Assembly: GCA_036365515.1 (NCBI GenBank)
Contig: CM070874.1
Location: forward strand, 163,698,297 to 163,762,296
DNA: 64,000 bases
Direction of reading: 5' to 3'
DNA from: Torymus aiolomorphi
Taxonomy: Eukaryota > Arthropoda > Insecta > Hymenoptera > Torymidae
Shown: positions 44,151 to 57,201 of the stretch, piece after piece
How positions within the stretch are numbered: the first letter of the stretch is position 1
Layout: each line of letters opens with the position of its first letter
Program-made: the position numbers and the translations under genes
Notes under the pieces: generated by a model
What the model was told of the DNA's origin: nothing
What the model saw: only the letters and a program-made list of their open reading frames with translations
Database searches by the model: none

Positions 44151-47100
44151 GCATCCTCCACCTACATGAGGTTAAAAATGATTTGATTTTTTCGATATAT
44201 ACACGTCTGACGCGCTCCCGTATACGCGTGGAACTCGCATCCCCCGCCTACTTGGGGTTAAGAATGATTTAAATAATTATTTTGCCATGTATACACGTCT
44301 AACGCGTACCCGTACAAGGTAAAAGTACCCATTATGAAACATCGCTCAAATCGTGACCCCTTTATGGAACAGTTTAAAATATAGTAAAATAAAGTCTATT
44401 AAAATTTTATCTGAATAGAGAAAGTTTATTATGTAATATGTAAAGAGATTCACAGTTCTACATGATAATTATAATTTTAAAAAAATATATGACTGCTTGT
44501 ATTCTGAGATCGACTCAAATCTGTGGTTGTTGAAGTCAATGGTGCTGGTTTCATACGTTTTATTTTATTAACTGTAACTATGCACTCCAACACTTTTCAA
44601 ATATCAATCTTTTTATAATATGCAGTTTTTTACTCATAGATTAAAGTTTTACAGTAGTTTTTCTGCAACAATAAAGATTTTCAATAAATATTTTAGTTTT
44701 TCATAATTGCCGCATACAAACGAGTGTAGTCTGAGTTTATGGAACAGCCAAAGGTGGCGTTCCAAGTTCGGGGACCTCTGTCTCTAAGCATGTCCCCTTT
44801 ATGGAGCACGTTTTCACTCAACAGTTTTAAAGTTATTTATTATTTAACATTATCTTGAGACGTGCGTGAACAATTTGAGTTTCCTGCATCATTTTACTAA
44901 TAAGTAAGTATATATTTGTTTGTGAAATTCTGATTGTGAAACATAAATAACAAACCTAACCTATAAATTTGATAAAAAATCAGTTTGTAAGTTACATTCC
45001 TTTAGAAATTTGTTTTTTATTTTTTACAGATTTTATGAAACTCAAGAAAAATGACAGCGAAGAAAAAAAATAAAGGCACAACATAAGATAAATAAAATGA
45101 GACTACGGAAGATTTAAAGAGATGTCAAGAAAGAATTATGCTTAGCACAACAAAGTTATAGGAAAAGGAAACTAAGGAAAAGGAAACTAATAATCAAAAG
45201 GAGACTGTATTCTGCATTACAATTGCAAAAACGCTTTTAATGCAGTTAATGCTGCACTGCAAATTGCATGCTAAATTGAATGTCCCAGCCACATCTCTTC
45301 ATAGAGCTGTAAAGATCCACCAGAATCTCCTTCAAGACCTGGCTCGTCTAAAGTTTTAAAACCTCATATAGAAAAGTAGTATAGAACTAAGCAACAGTTT
45401 AAATAAGGATAATTGCATATTAAATGAAGAATGGTTACCCGATAACTGTGAAGATTTTACAACAGAAAATTTGATTGAGAAACTAAGTCAATGGGCTTCG
45501 TACAATCTAATTGCAAATTATTCATGTAACTATATTAACATTATTCTTATTTTAATCATGTTGAATTTTTTTAGGAGTTTTTTTTTTCATCTGCAATATA
45601 GTATACTATGATCAAACACAAGAATCTATCAGTCGAACAGTCAATAAGGAGATTTGTCAAGAAAGTGTAATAACTTCTGAAAAAAAAAATCTTCACTCGA
45701 GTAATCATGAAAATAACTTAAAAAGTAATACCATGGAAGAAGAGACTATGCTCGAAATGAAAATAGTGTAGCAAATAATAAATCCAAACCAAAAAAATAA
45801 ATTAATTGTTATTTCAGATATTTAAAAATGAGTATTAAGTATTTTAAGTTGTATGTAATTATTGTATTAAATTGATACGTTTAAAATTGTATTTTATATT
45901 CATGTTTTTTAACAAAAAAATTTTAAAAATTGAAAATCATCATTTGTATATCATAAGCCTCTTATTGTAAGTAAAAAAGTATATAAGTTATTAAATTAAA
46001 ACTGATTTCTATCTTGTTCCAAAATGGGGACATCGATTATGGAACGGGGGGACAATCTGTAAAAATGTCGTTCCATAATACGTACTTGGTGTCGGTTTGG
46101 TTTGTTAATTGTAATAATTACAATTCGTATTCAATTTGCTTTTTTAAGGTCTCATTTTAATCTTTGATCTTTACCCCATCGATTGATATCCAAAAATTGT
46201 AAATATTACTCCAGTACAATAGTTCTAATTTCAATCCAAACTCTAAACTAGCAAAAACTGTTCCATAAAGGGTACTTTTACCTTACGCGTGGATCCCGTA
46301 TCCCCCGCCTACTTGGGGTTAGGAACTATATAAATAATTATTTTCTCTTGTATGCACGTCTGACTTACACCCGTATACGAGTTGAACTCGCACCCCCCCC
46401 CCACGCCTACTTGGGGTTAAGAATTATTTAAATAATTATTTTGCCATATATACACGTCTAATGCCTAGTTGGGGTAAGGATTTATATAAATAATTATCTT
46501 GTCTTGTATACACGTCTGACGTGATTCCATATACGCGTGCAACCCGCATCCCCCGCTTTCTTGATGTTAGGAATTATATAAATAATTATTTTGCCTTGTA
46601 TAAACGTCTACCGCGCTCCCGCATACGCGCGCAACCCGCCTCCCCCGCTTTCTTGATGTTAGGAATTATATAAATAATTATTTTGCCTTGTATAAACGTC
46701 TGCCGCGCTCCCGCATACACGTGGAACTCGCATCACCCGCCTACTTGGGGTTAGGAATTATTTAAATAATTATTTTGCCATGTATACACGAGTAACGCGC
46801 ACCCGTATATGCGGGGAAGTCACATCCCTCGCCTACTTGGGGTAAGGATTTATATAAATAATTATTATGCCTTGCATACATGTCTAACGCGCTCCGATGT
46901 ACGCGTGGAACTGTCATCCTCACCTACTTGGGGATAAGAATTATTTAAATAATTATTTTGCCTTGTACACATGTCTAAAGCGCTCCCGTATGCGCGTGGA
47001 ACTCGCATCCCCCGTCTACTTGGGGTTAAGAATTATTTAAATAATTATTTTGCCATGTATACACGTCTAACGCGTACCCGTATATGCGTGGATCTCGTAT

Positions 47101-47950
47101 CCCCCACCTACTTGGGGTTAGGAAATATATAAATAATTATTTTCTCTTGTATGCACGACTGACTTCCCCCCGTATACGAGTTGAAATCGCATCCCCCGCC
47201 TACTTGGGGTTAGGAATTATATAACCAATTATTTTGCCTTGTATACACGTCTGACGCGCTCCCGTATACGCGTGAAACTCGCATCCCCCGCCTTTTTGGG
47301 GTTAGGAATTATATAAATAATTATTTTGCCTTGTATTCACGTCTAACGCGCTCCCGTATACGCGTGGAACTGGCATCCCCGCCTACTTGGGTATAAGAAT
47401 TATTTAAATAATTATTTTGCCTTGTATACACGTCTAACGCGCTTCCATATACGCGTGGAACTCGCATCCCCCGTCTACTTGGGGTTAAGAATTATTTAAA
47501 TAATTATTTTGTCATGTATACACGTCTAACGCGCACCCGTATACGCGTGAAACTGACATCCCCCGCCTAGTTGGGGTAACGATTTATATAAATAATTATT
47601 TTGTCTTGTAACACGTCTGACGTGCTTCCATATACGCGTGCAACTCGCATCCCCTGCCTTCTTGATGCTGGAAATTATATAAATAATTATTTTGCCTTGT
47701 ATAAACATTTGACGCGCTCCCGCATACACGTGGAACTCGCATCCCCCGCCTACTTGGGGTTAGGAATTATATAAATAATTATTTTGCCTTGTATACACGT
47801 CTAACGTGCTCCCGTATACGCGTGGAACTCGCATCCCCCGCCTACTTGGGGTTAAGAATTATTTAAATAATTATTTTGCCATGTATACACGTCTAACGCG
47901 CACCCGTATATGCGTGGAAGTCACATCCCCCGCCTACTTGGAGTTAAACT
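44150..47950 (-). repeat. 92-bp tandem repeat array, right (inverted) arm, split by a nested element
   Basis: The same unit in reverse complement: about one and a half units at 44150-44315, then about 18 units from 46285 to 47950. The orientation switch near 44140-44170 lies in a degenerate segment. The open frame at 47526-47729 is repeat translation only. Confidence 0.88.
44316..46284. mobile_element. Nested 2-kb element with inverted ends in the foldback array
   Basis: Begins AAGGTAAAAGTACCC and ends with its reverse complement; matching continues to 23 of the first 25 bases. Phrases like CCCCTTTATGGAAC recur inside on both strands. The interior (45040-45500) reads discontinuously as possible old coding sequence (for example LNVPATSLHRAVK, helix-turn-helix-like), too broken to name. 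It interrupts the 92-base array, so it came after the foldback element formed. Confidence 0.65.
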
Positions 47951-48330
47951 AAACTTTTTAACAAATAAAATAGAAAACGTAGATTGTATTACTCTTTCGC
48001 AAAAAAGTACAAGAATCCATTTAATCTTTTGATCGGAAAGTATAATTTGTTACTCTTTATGAAGAGCGAAACGGAGATTTAACTCTTTAGCAATAGAGTA
48101 AAAGTATCAAATTAATCTTTTGAACGAAAAGTATAATTTTTTACTCTTTATAAAGCATAAAACATAGACTTTACTCTTTGGCAAACGAGTAAAAGTATGA
48201 ATTTAATCTTTATAAAGTGTAAAATGCACATTTTAACCCTCTTAACGGATAAAATCTGCATTTTGCTCTTTTATAAAGTAGAAATTTGACGTTTTACACT
48301 TAATTTTTACTCTTTTGCGTTTAGAGTGTA

Positions 48331-48751
48331 CAAAATAAATTAAATAAATTTTGTAAAATTTGTAAGAACACGACTCACACAACTGAGGAATGTACTTCGC
48401 GATCAGTATTTAATCAACAAAATTCGGAAAACTAACAAATTCTTCTGGAAATGAGTGGACTAGAAGGATTAACAAAAACCACTCGAAAATAACGCAGATA
48501 TTGAAGTAAGTACACTTAATGACGATAACATTACAAACATAAATGGTAACGAAAGGAAAGATACGGATATTGATTTATTAATTACAAAGAATTTTAGCGA
48601 TATTAATGAAAATATGAAGTAAAATCAGGCAGCTAACAAATCGGAAGGTAAAAATGTTAACGAAATAAACTCAATTGATTTTAACGAACCCGAAATAAAT
48701 AGGGTCGAAAAGGAAAAAATACAAGAAAAAATAACAGCGAAAACGATTGCA
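48331..48751 (+). pseudogene. Gypsy-2 gag tail and gag-pol junction
   Basis: Gag resumes after the foldback element with one more zinc knuckle (CKICKNTTHTTEEC, about 48358-48400) and then stops. An Asn/Lys/Glu-rich segment leads to the protease frame. Stop codons interrupt it (about 48436 and 48490). Confidence 0.6.
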
Positions 48752-51700
48752 ATGTATTTTCTGAAATTGGAAAACTCACTGCAGTACGTCGAAATAGAGA
48801 ATCCATACACAAGTGAAGTATGTAATTTACTCGTAGATAGTGGAGCTCAATTAAATATTATCAAAGGAAATCAGATACCTTCTAACATAATTTTGGAAAA
48901 TAGGAAAATTCGTTTATCCGGTATCACAGATAAAACTATTGAGACATTAGGAGTAATAAAAATGAAAATCAATGGACTAAATATTGATTTTCATGTTGCA
49001 CGAGAAGATTTTTGTCTACCCTACGACGGAATTTTAGGAATTAAAATTCTTACTGAACAAAAATTAAGACTAGACGAGGGTTATTTACAAATAAATAATA
49101 ATAAAATCAAGCTAAAACCAGCCCATAAACTAAACCATAATCTCAATATAATAACTGAAAACGGACAAAAAACAGATAAAGAAATTAAATCAAGAGTAAC
49201 GATAGAACAAAAGGAATTTTTAAAGAAAATGTTGGAAGATACGAAAGAGAAACAAAATTCAACACACGTAATTCATAAGGATTGTGAACAATTAATACAA
49301 ATAAACGTAAAAACTGAAAATTTTCAAATTGAGGATGAAATAGAGAAATCATCTTGTTTATATCTTATGAACCTGAGTTAATCAATAAAAATGAAGTAAA
49401 TATAAATTCAGAAATATCATTTTATGATGACGTTACGAAAATTTTAAATACGATTCCAATGTTAGAGGCAGAAGGAAAGGATTTACAAAAAAAGATGTTA
49501 AATGAAATTCTACCAGAAAATATAAATGATTTACCTTATGAGAAAATTTTGAAGATGACGAAAATAATATTAAGTCATTAATAAATAATATTAATATTGC
49601 TTTTGAAAATAATAACCAAGTAATCGATTTTGAGGAAATCGAATCAACAGATTATAAAAAATTTTTGACAATAATGAATAAAAAGATTGAAGTAGATTTA
49701 GAAGAATATAATAAACTCTATAGAAATGAAAAAGAATATAGCTTTATATCTTATGAAATAGACAATTTACCTGAAGGTTTTCAGATAACAGAAGACTTTA
49801 ACGTAGATGAATATAAAATTTTAAATTTGGGATCAATAAATTTTATAGGAAAAAATGAGTCAGTACAAGATTTAAAAGAATATAATAGAGAAGAAAGATT
49901 ATTAGAAAAAATATGTTACGAAAACTTGCCTGAAAATAGTAAAACAATGATTAAGGATCTAGTATTGAAAAATAAGGATATATTTTGGTTAGAGGGAGAT
50001 AGTTTAGGATCATATAATGTAGAACAACATGAAATAAATTTAACAGATGATAAACCCGTATACGTAAAGCAATTTCCTTTACCTCATAAATTAAAAGAAA
50101 TCGCGATAGGGGAAACTCAAAAATTAATAACAAATGATCTAATTCGAAACTCAAAAAGTGCTTTTAATGCTCCAGCATGGATTGTAGCAAAAAAACAGTT
50201 AGCAGACGGAAAAAACGATGGCGTTTAGTAATAGATTCCAGGAAAGTAAACGAAAAGACAGTTCCAGATCCATATTTACTCCCAAACATTACAGAAATAT
50301 TCGATCAATTGGGGAAAACTAAGTTTTATTACGTTATAGATTTAAAATCGGGGTTTCACCAAATTCCTATGAAACCAAGTGATATACATAAAACTGCATT
50401 TAGCATTAATCCATTGGGACGTTTTGAATTTCGAGTGTTACCTTTCGGATTGAGAAACTCACCGCGTACATTTAAATACAGTTTTAGGCGATTTAACCGG
50501 TAAAATATGCTTCGTATTCATCGACGATATAATTATTTTCGGCGGAACTATGACAGAAACTAACGAAAGATTCAATACAGTTGCACAACAATTACGGGAA
50601 GCAAATTTAACATTAGAACCAGAAAAATGTGAATTTCTAAAAAACGAAGTATGTTATTTAGGTCATATTATTAGTGAACATGGAATAAAACCTGATCCAA
50701 AGAAAGTAGAAGCAGTAAAAAAATTCCCAACACCTAAACATGTTAAAAATGTTAGGGATTTCTAGGACTTTCGGGTTACTATAGAAGATTTATAAAAAAT
50801 TACGCAAAAGTAACAAAACCGTTAAATATATTACTAGAAAAGGACGTGAAGTTACATTGGGAAAACGATCAACAAAAAGCTTTTGAGGAAATTAAAGAGT
50901 TATTATGTACAGCACCAGTTATAGAATATCCGCGTTTTGATGAACCATTCATTATTACAACAGATGCTTCGAATGCGGCTTTAGGTGCAGTTTTGTCGCA
51001 AGGAAAAATTGGCAAAGACCCAGCGATAGCTTATGCATCACGAAGTCTACATAAAGCGGAAACTAAATATCACACCATTGAAAAGGAAGCGTTGGAAATA
51101 ATGTTTGCCATAAAAACGTTCAAAAATTACGTATATGGAAACAAATTCATAATAGTTACTGATCACAAACCGCTGTTATGGTTAAGATCAGCTGATAATA
51201 ATACAAGAGTCCAAAAATGGAGACTAAAACTATCAGATTACGAATTTGATATCGTATACAAATCGGGAAAACTGAGCGCAAATGCAGACGCACTATCCAG
51301 AAATCCAGTAGAACTATTCGTAGTTACAAGAGCGCAAAATAAACGAGAAATAGGTCAAAATACACAAACAACAAAAGAAATTTATAATGATAATAAAATT
51401 AAAGCAATAAATGATGACAGACTAAGGTTAAAAACAAAAAGAGGAAGACCGAGGAAAAATAATGCAAAAAAACCCAAATTGCAAAAAGAAAAAGTTATAG
51501 AAAATAATAACTATATACAAATATACAAAAACTGAATAATATAATTTATTCTAAAAATTCTATACAATTCAGAAATGATAATATTGTTAATTTAATAAAT
51601 TTAAAAGGAAAATCATTAGATCAGAATACGGAAATATTAATAAAAAATAAGAATATAAAACCAAAGCTATCATTAACAGGAAATAATATAGAGATAATAA

Positions 51701-52396
51701 ATATAGACAATAGAAAATTATTCATGTTATACATAGATACATCTATGTCGTGTAAATTAATTAAAGAAGGTTTAATACAATTATTTAATAAATTAAAAGA
51801 TTTATTAATTACTAAAAATATATGTATTTATAGTATTTCTAAGGATATAGAAATTTTAAATATAAGTTGGTTAGAAATAGAGGAAATATTAAAAGAAATA
51901 TTTAGCAGTACAACTATAAAGGTAATAGTATGTTTAAATAATATTGAATATGTAAAAATTGAAGACAGGGAAAAAATTTTTCACATATATCACTCCTCTA
52001 CGATAGGAGGACATTCAGGTGTAAATTGAACATACAATAGACTTAAGGAAAAATATTTTTGGGAAAACTTAAAATCAGACATCCAAATAGAATAAAAAAA
52101 TGTGAAGATTGTGAAAGAAATAAATTAAAGCGGAAAAAGACTAAACAACCAATGATTATCACAGATACACCGGGGAAAACATTCGATAAAATCGCGATGG
52201 ATATTGTAGGACCATTTAACCTTACTAAAAATAATAATAAATATATTTTATCTATACAGGATCAATTATCAAAATTTGTAATCTTAGTATGTTTAAAAGA
52301 TCAAAAGCAAGAATCGGTTTCAGATGCTTTTATAAAAAGATTTATATGTATATTTGGATGTCCAAAGATAGTATTAACCGATAGAGGGGCAAATTT
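48752..52396 (+). pseudogene. pol: Gypsy-2 pol: protease, RT, RNase H, integrase N-terminal half
   Basis: The coding order is intact but broken by several frameshifts and stops. The protease (48752-49381) has LLVDSGAQLNII and LPYDGILGIKIL and is a single copy, unlike Gypsy-1. The RT spans 50060-50760 with FYYVIDLKSGFHQIPM, LPFGLRNSPRTF and FIDDIIIF. RNase H (50846-51300) has ITTDASNAALGAVLSQG and VTDHKPLLWL. After a Lys/Asn-rich linker, a segment similar to the second half of the Gypsy-1 linker precedes the integrase ([29 protein letters not shown]). Coding similarity ends at 52396. The missing integrase part is at 62815-63591, with 187 bases present in both places. The one-base deletion near 50757 is absent from the inverted copy at 53470-57201. 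Confidence 0.9.
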
Positions 52397-52637
52397 TTAT
52401 ACAGGCCAATACGAGCCAATAATAGTAAAGCAATTATATCAATTTAATACGATATCGGTATTATACATTGTTAAACCAAGTGAATAAATTGTAAATCTTA
52501 TTGTCTTATTTATAAAATTTATATTTGCGAATAAATAGTGCGTCTAACAAATCAGCTGATTATTATTTACGAGAGCCTACGCCCAGAGTAAAGGTAACAT
52601 AAATCAAATATCAATTGATTATATATATATATATATA
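52397..52637 (+). other. Unassigned stretch ending in an (AT)n run
   Basis: About 220 bases of AT-rich non-coding DNA, then an (AT)n run at 52619-52637. The whole stretch is repeated inverted at 53471-53720, so it was part of the duplicated unit. It is not from the Gypsy-2 integrase as judged by the intact continuation at 63002. Confidence 0.5.
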
Positions 52638-53469
52638 GTCACGGGGTGGATTTTCTGGCTAAGGCACGTTTCACCTGCGTACCTTAGCGGTTCAATTCCG
52701 TATCTCTCGGTGCAACTCCAGGAGATTGAGTAGCCAGATTAGGTAACAGACGCTTCAACGTCGTGCAATGTTAACCTAACCTGGTGACTTACCGTGCAAC
52801 ACGCAAGTCGAAGACTTGCGCTTTGTTTCTCACCAGTGACTCGAACTCTCCTCTCGTTCACTGGTTCGTGAGCCGGTTGCTCAGATGAAACGATACGTTT
52901 TCTCTTGCGTAGCGACCGCAGAGGCGGCGGGGAGTGGGGAATGACAAAGGTCGCGAAATAATAACTCGAGCAAGTTAAAATTAATAATAAAAGACTATTG
53001 TTTATTAAATAAAAGAAGTTGAGGTTTGGTAAAAGTAATATAAAAGAAATGAATTTAGGTTCGCGTATTCCCTACCTAAACGGTACGCCAGCACGTTACC
53101 TCTGACGTCAGCTACCTCGGAGACTGACGTCACGCTCGCGGTAATTTACGCCGCGCACGTGAGGTATAATACGCCTCACGCGTGCGGTACTCTACGCGCG
53201 CGCTCACCGAGTAAAGCGACGAACTGTGAGAGCAGCCGCGATCGCCGCGCGACGCACACACGTATAAGTGTGAAGGAGAGGGTAGATGGCGGGTTTACAC
53301 GTGTGCGCACCTGTTGTGCGCACTCACCGGCTTTGAAAAAGCCGATGGTTTGACCTCGCGTTTAACCTTGATGAAGTGCGAGCCCGATGCCTACACTCTC
53401 TCCTCGCACTTGCTCTCACCGCACGGAAACGCCTACTCGAAGCCGAAGTCCAGGTGCGACGAGCCTGGA
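52638..53469 (-). repeat. LTR-B LTR fragment 1
   Basis: Matches 60050-60886 of the complete LTR-B LTR in the same orientation, with scattered substitutions. The first base of the LTR (T of TGTCACGG) reads A here. It ends abruptly at GAGCCTGGA, where an (AT)n run and the inverted Gypsy-2 copy begin. Its last 287 bases (53183-53469) are repeated at 57202-57486. Confidence 0.85.
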
Positions 53470-56400
53470 GTATATATATATATATATATTCAATTGATAT
53501 TTGATTTATGTTACCTTTACTCTGGGCGTAGGCTCTCGTAAATAATAATCAGCTGATTTGTTAGACGCACTATTTATTCGCAAATATAAATTTTATAAAT
53601 AAGACAATAAGATTTACAATTTATTCACTTGGTTTAACAATGTATAATACCGATATCGTATTAAATTGATATAATTGCTTTACTATTATTGGCTCGTATT
53701 GGCCTGTATAAAAATTTGCCCCTCTATCGGTTAATACTATCTTTGGACATCCAAATATACATATAAATCTTTTTATAAAAGCATCTGAAACCGATTCTTG
53801 CTTTTGATCTTTTAAACATACTAAGATTACAAATTTTGATAATTGATCCTGTATAGATAAAATATATTTATTATTATTTTTAGTAAAGTTAAATGGTCCT
53901 ACAATATCCATCGCGATTTTATCGAATGTTTTCCCCGGTGTATCTGTGATAATCATTGGTTGTTTAGTCTTTTTCCGCTTTAATTTATTTCTTTCACAAT
54001 CTTCACATTTTTTTATTCTATTTGGATGTCTGATTTTAAGTTTTCCCAAAAATATTTTTCCTTAAGTCTATTGTATGTTCAATTTACACCTGAATGTCCT
54101 CCTATCGTAGAGGAGTGATATATGTGAAAAATTTTTTCCCTGTCTTCAATTTTTACATATTCAATATTATTTAAACATACTATTACCTTTATAGTTGTAC
54201 TGCTAAATATTTCTTTTAATATTTCCTCTATTTCTAACCAACTTATATTTAAAATTTCTATATCCTTAGAAATACTATAAATACATATATTTTTAGTAAT
54301 TAATAAATCTTTTAATTTATTAAATAATTGTATTAAACCTTCTTTAATTAATTTACACGACATAGATGTATCTATGTATAATTTTCTATTGTCTATATTT
54401 ATTATCTCTATATTATTTCCTGTTAATGATAGCTTTGGTTTTATATTCTTATTTTTTATTAATATTTCCGTATTCTGATCTAATGATTTTCCTTTTAAAT
54501 TTATTAAATTAACAATATTATCATTTCTGAATTATATAGAATTTTTAGAATAAATTATATTATTCAGTTTTTGTATATTTGTATATAGTTATTATTTTCT
54601 ATAACTTTTTCTTTTTGCAATTTGGGTTTTTTTGCATTATTTTTCCTCGGTCTTCCTCTTTTTGTTTTTAACCTTAGTCTGTCATCATTTATTGCTTTAA
54701 TTTTATTATCATTATAAATTTCTTTTGTTGTTTGTGTATTTTGACCTATTTCTCGTTTATTTTGCGCTCTTGTAACTACGAATAGTTCTACTGGATTTCT
54801 GGATAGTGCGTCTGCATTTGCGCTCAGTTTTCCCGATTTGTATACGATATCAAATTCGTAATCTGATAGTTTTAGTCTCCATTTTTGGACTCTTGTATTA
54901 TTATCAGCTGATCTTAACCATAACAGCGGTTTGTGATCAGTAACTATTATGAATTTGTTTCCATATACGTAATTTTTGAACGTTTTTATGGCAAACATTA
55001 TTCCCAACGCTTCCTTTTCAATGGTGTGATATTTAGTTTCCGCTTTATGTAGACTTCGTGATGCATAAGCTATCGCTGGGTCTTTGCCAATTTTTCCTTG
55101 CGACAAAACTGCACCTAAAGCCGCATTCGAAGCATCTGTTGTAATAATGAATGGTTCATCAAAACGCGGATATTCTATAACTGGTGCTGTACATAATAAC
55201 TCTTTAATTTCCTCAAAAGCTTTTTATTGATCGTTTTCCCAATGTAACTTCACGTCCTTTTCTAGTAATATATTTAACGGTTTTGTTACTTTTGCGTAAT
55301 TTTTTATAAATCTTCTATAGTAACCCGAAAGTCCTAGAAATTCCCTAACATTTTTAACATGTTTAGGTGTTGGAAATTTTTTTACTGCTTCTACTTTCTT
55401 TGGATCAGGTTTTATTCCATGTTCACTAATAATATGACCTAAATAACATACTTCGTTTTTTAGAAATTCACATTTTTCTGGTTCTAATGTTAAATTTGCT
55501 TCCCGTAATTGTTGTGCAACTGTATTGAATCTTTCGTTAGTTTCTGTCATAGTTCCGCCGAAAATAATTATATCGTCGATGAATACGAAGCATATTTTAC
55601 CGGTTAAATCGCCTAAAACTGTATTTAAATGTACGCGGTGAGTTTCTCAATCCGAAAGGTAACACTCGAAATTCAAAACGTCCCAATGGATTAATGCTAA
55701 ATGCAGTTTTATGTATATCACTTGGTTTCATAGGAATTTGGTGAAACCCCGATTTTAAATCTATAACGTAATAAAACTTAGTTTTCCCCAATTGATCGAA
55801 TATTTCTGTAATGTTTGGGAGTAAATATGGATCTGGAACTGTCTTTTCGTTTACTTTCCTGGAATCTATTACTAAACGCCATCGTTTTTTCCGTCTGCTA
55901 ACTGTTTTTTTGCTACAATCCATGCTGGAGCATTAAAAGCACTTTTTGAGTTTCGAATTAGATCATTTGTTATTAATTTTTGAGTTTCCCCTATCGCGAT
56001 TTCTTTTAATTTATGAGGTAAAGGAAATTGCTTTACGTATACGGGTTTATCATCTGTTAAATTTATTTCATATTGTTCTACATTATATGATCCTAAACTA
56101 TCTCCCTCTAACCAAAATATATCCTTATTTTTCAATACTAGATCCTTAATCATTGTTTTACTATTTTCAGGCAAGTTTTCGTAACATATTTTTTCTAATA
56201 ATCTTTCTTCTCTATTATATTCTTTTAAATCTTGTACTGACTCATTTTTTCCTATAAAATTTATTGATCCCAAATTTAAAATTTTATATTCATCTACGTT
56301 AAATAAAGTCTTCTGTTATCTGAAAACCTTCAGGTAAATTGTCTATTTCATAAGATATAAAGCTATATTCTTTTTCATTTCTATAGAGTTTATTATATTC

Positions 56401-57201
56401 TTCTAAATCTACTTCAATCTTTTTATTCATTATTGTCAAAAATTTTTTATAATCTGTTGATTCGATTTCCTCAAAATCGATTACTTGGTTATTATTTTCA
56501 AAAGCAATATTAATATTATTTATTAATGACTTAATATTATCTTCGTCATCTTCAAAATTTTCTCATAAGGTAAATCATTTATATTTTCTGGTAGAATTTC
56601 ATTTAACATCTTTTTTTGTAAATCCTTTCCTTCTGCCTCTAACATTGGAATCGTATTTAAAATTTTCGTAACGTCATCATAAAATGATATTTCTGAATTT
56701 ATATTTACTTCATTTTTATTGATTAACTCAGGTTCATAAGATATAAACAAGATGATTTCTCTATTTCATCCTCAATTTGAAAATTTTCAGTTTTTACGTT
56801 TATTTATTTGTATTAATTGTTCACAATCCCTATGAATTACGTGTGTTGAATTTTGTTTCTCTTTCGTATCTTCCAACATTTTCTTTAAAAATTCCTTTTG
56901 TTCTATGGTTACTCTTGATTTAATTTCTTTATCTGTTTTTTGTCCGTTTTCAGTTATTATATTGAGATTATGGTTTAGTTTATGGGCTGGTTTTAGCTTG
57001 ATTTTATTATTATTTATTTGTAAATAACCCTCGTCTAGTCTTAATTTTTGTTCAGTAAGAATTTTAATTCCTAAAATTCCGTCGTAGGGTAGACAAAAAT
57101 CTTCTCGTGCAACATGAAAATCAATATTTAGTCCATTGATTTTCATTTTTATTACTCCTAATGTCTCAATAGTTTTATCTGTGATACCGGATAAACGAAT
57201 T
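53470..57201 (-). pseudogene. Inverted copy of the Gypsy-2 pol inside an LTR-B LTR
   Basis: Reverse complement of 48907-52637 at about 99%, carrying the same ancestral frameshifts, so it was copied after Gypsy-2 had decayed. Differences include a 4-base insertion near 56305, a CAA to TAA stop near 55226, an intact reading at 55340 where the plus copy has a deletion, and a few amino-acid changes (for example GPFNL to GPFNF). It begins with an (AT)n run and stops inside the protease, where it joins LTR sequence at 57202. It cannot encode a protein. Confidence 0.9.

Larger units (their letters stand above)
41911..48330. mobile_element. 6.4-kb foldback element inserted in Gypsy-2 gag
   Basis: The termini are inverted repeats: the first 29 bases, starting TACACTCTAAACG, are perfect. 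Inverted similarity continues for about 2.2 kb through a subterminal zone (about 41930-42440 and 47950-48310) and arrays of 92-base repeats (42448-44150 and 44150-47950, inverted). Such ends built of tandem repeats define foldback-type transposons. A second element (44316-46284) is nested near the switch point. Gag coding sequence continues directly on both sides (CSFCNKNRHQIDN before, CKICKNTTH after). No transposase frame and no clear target duplication were found, so movement would be in trans. Confidence 0.8.

Noticed and set aside
42448..47950. Regular repeats that could suggest a CRISPR array
   Set aside because: Units are contiguous 92-base tandem copies without unique spacers, in two opposite orientations inside a foldback element in eukaryotic DNA.
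41902..48340. Target-site duplication for the foldback element
   Set aside because: Flanks GATGC on the left and CAAAATAAA on the right share no convincing direct repeat.
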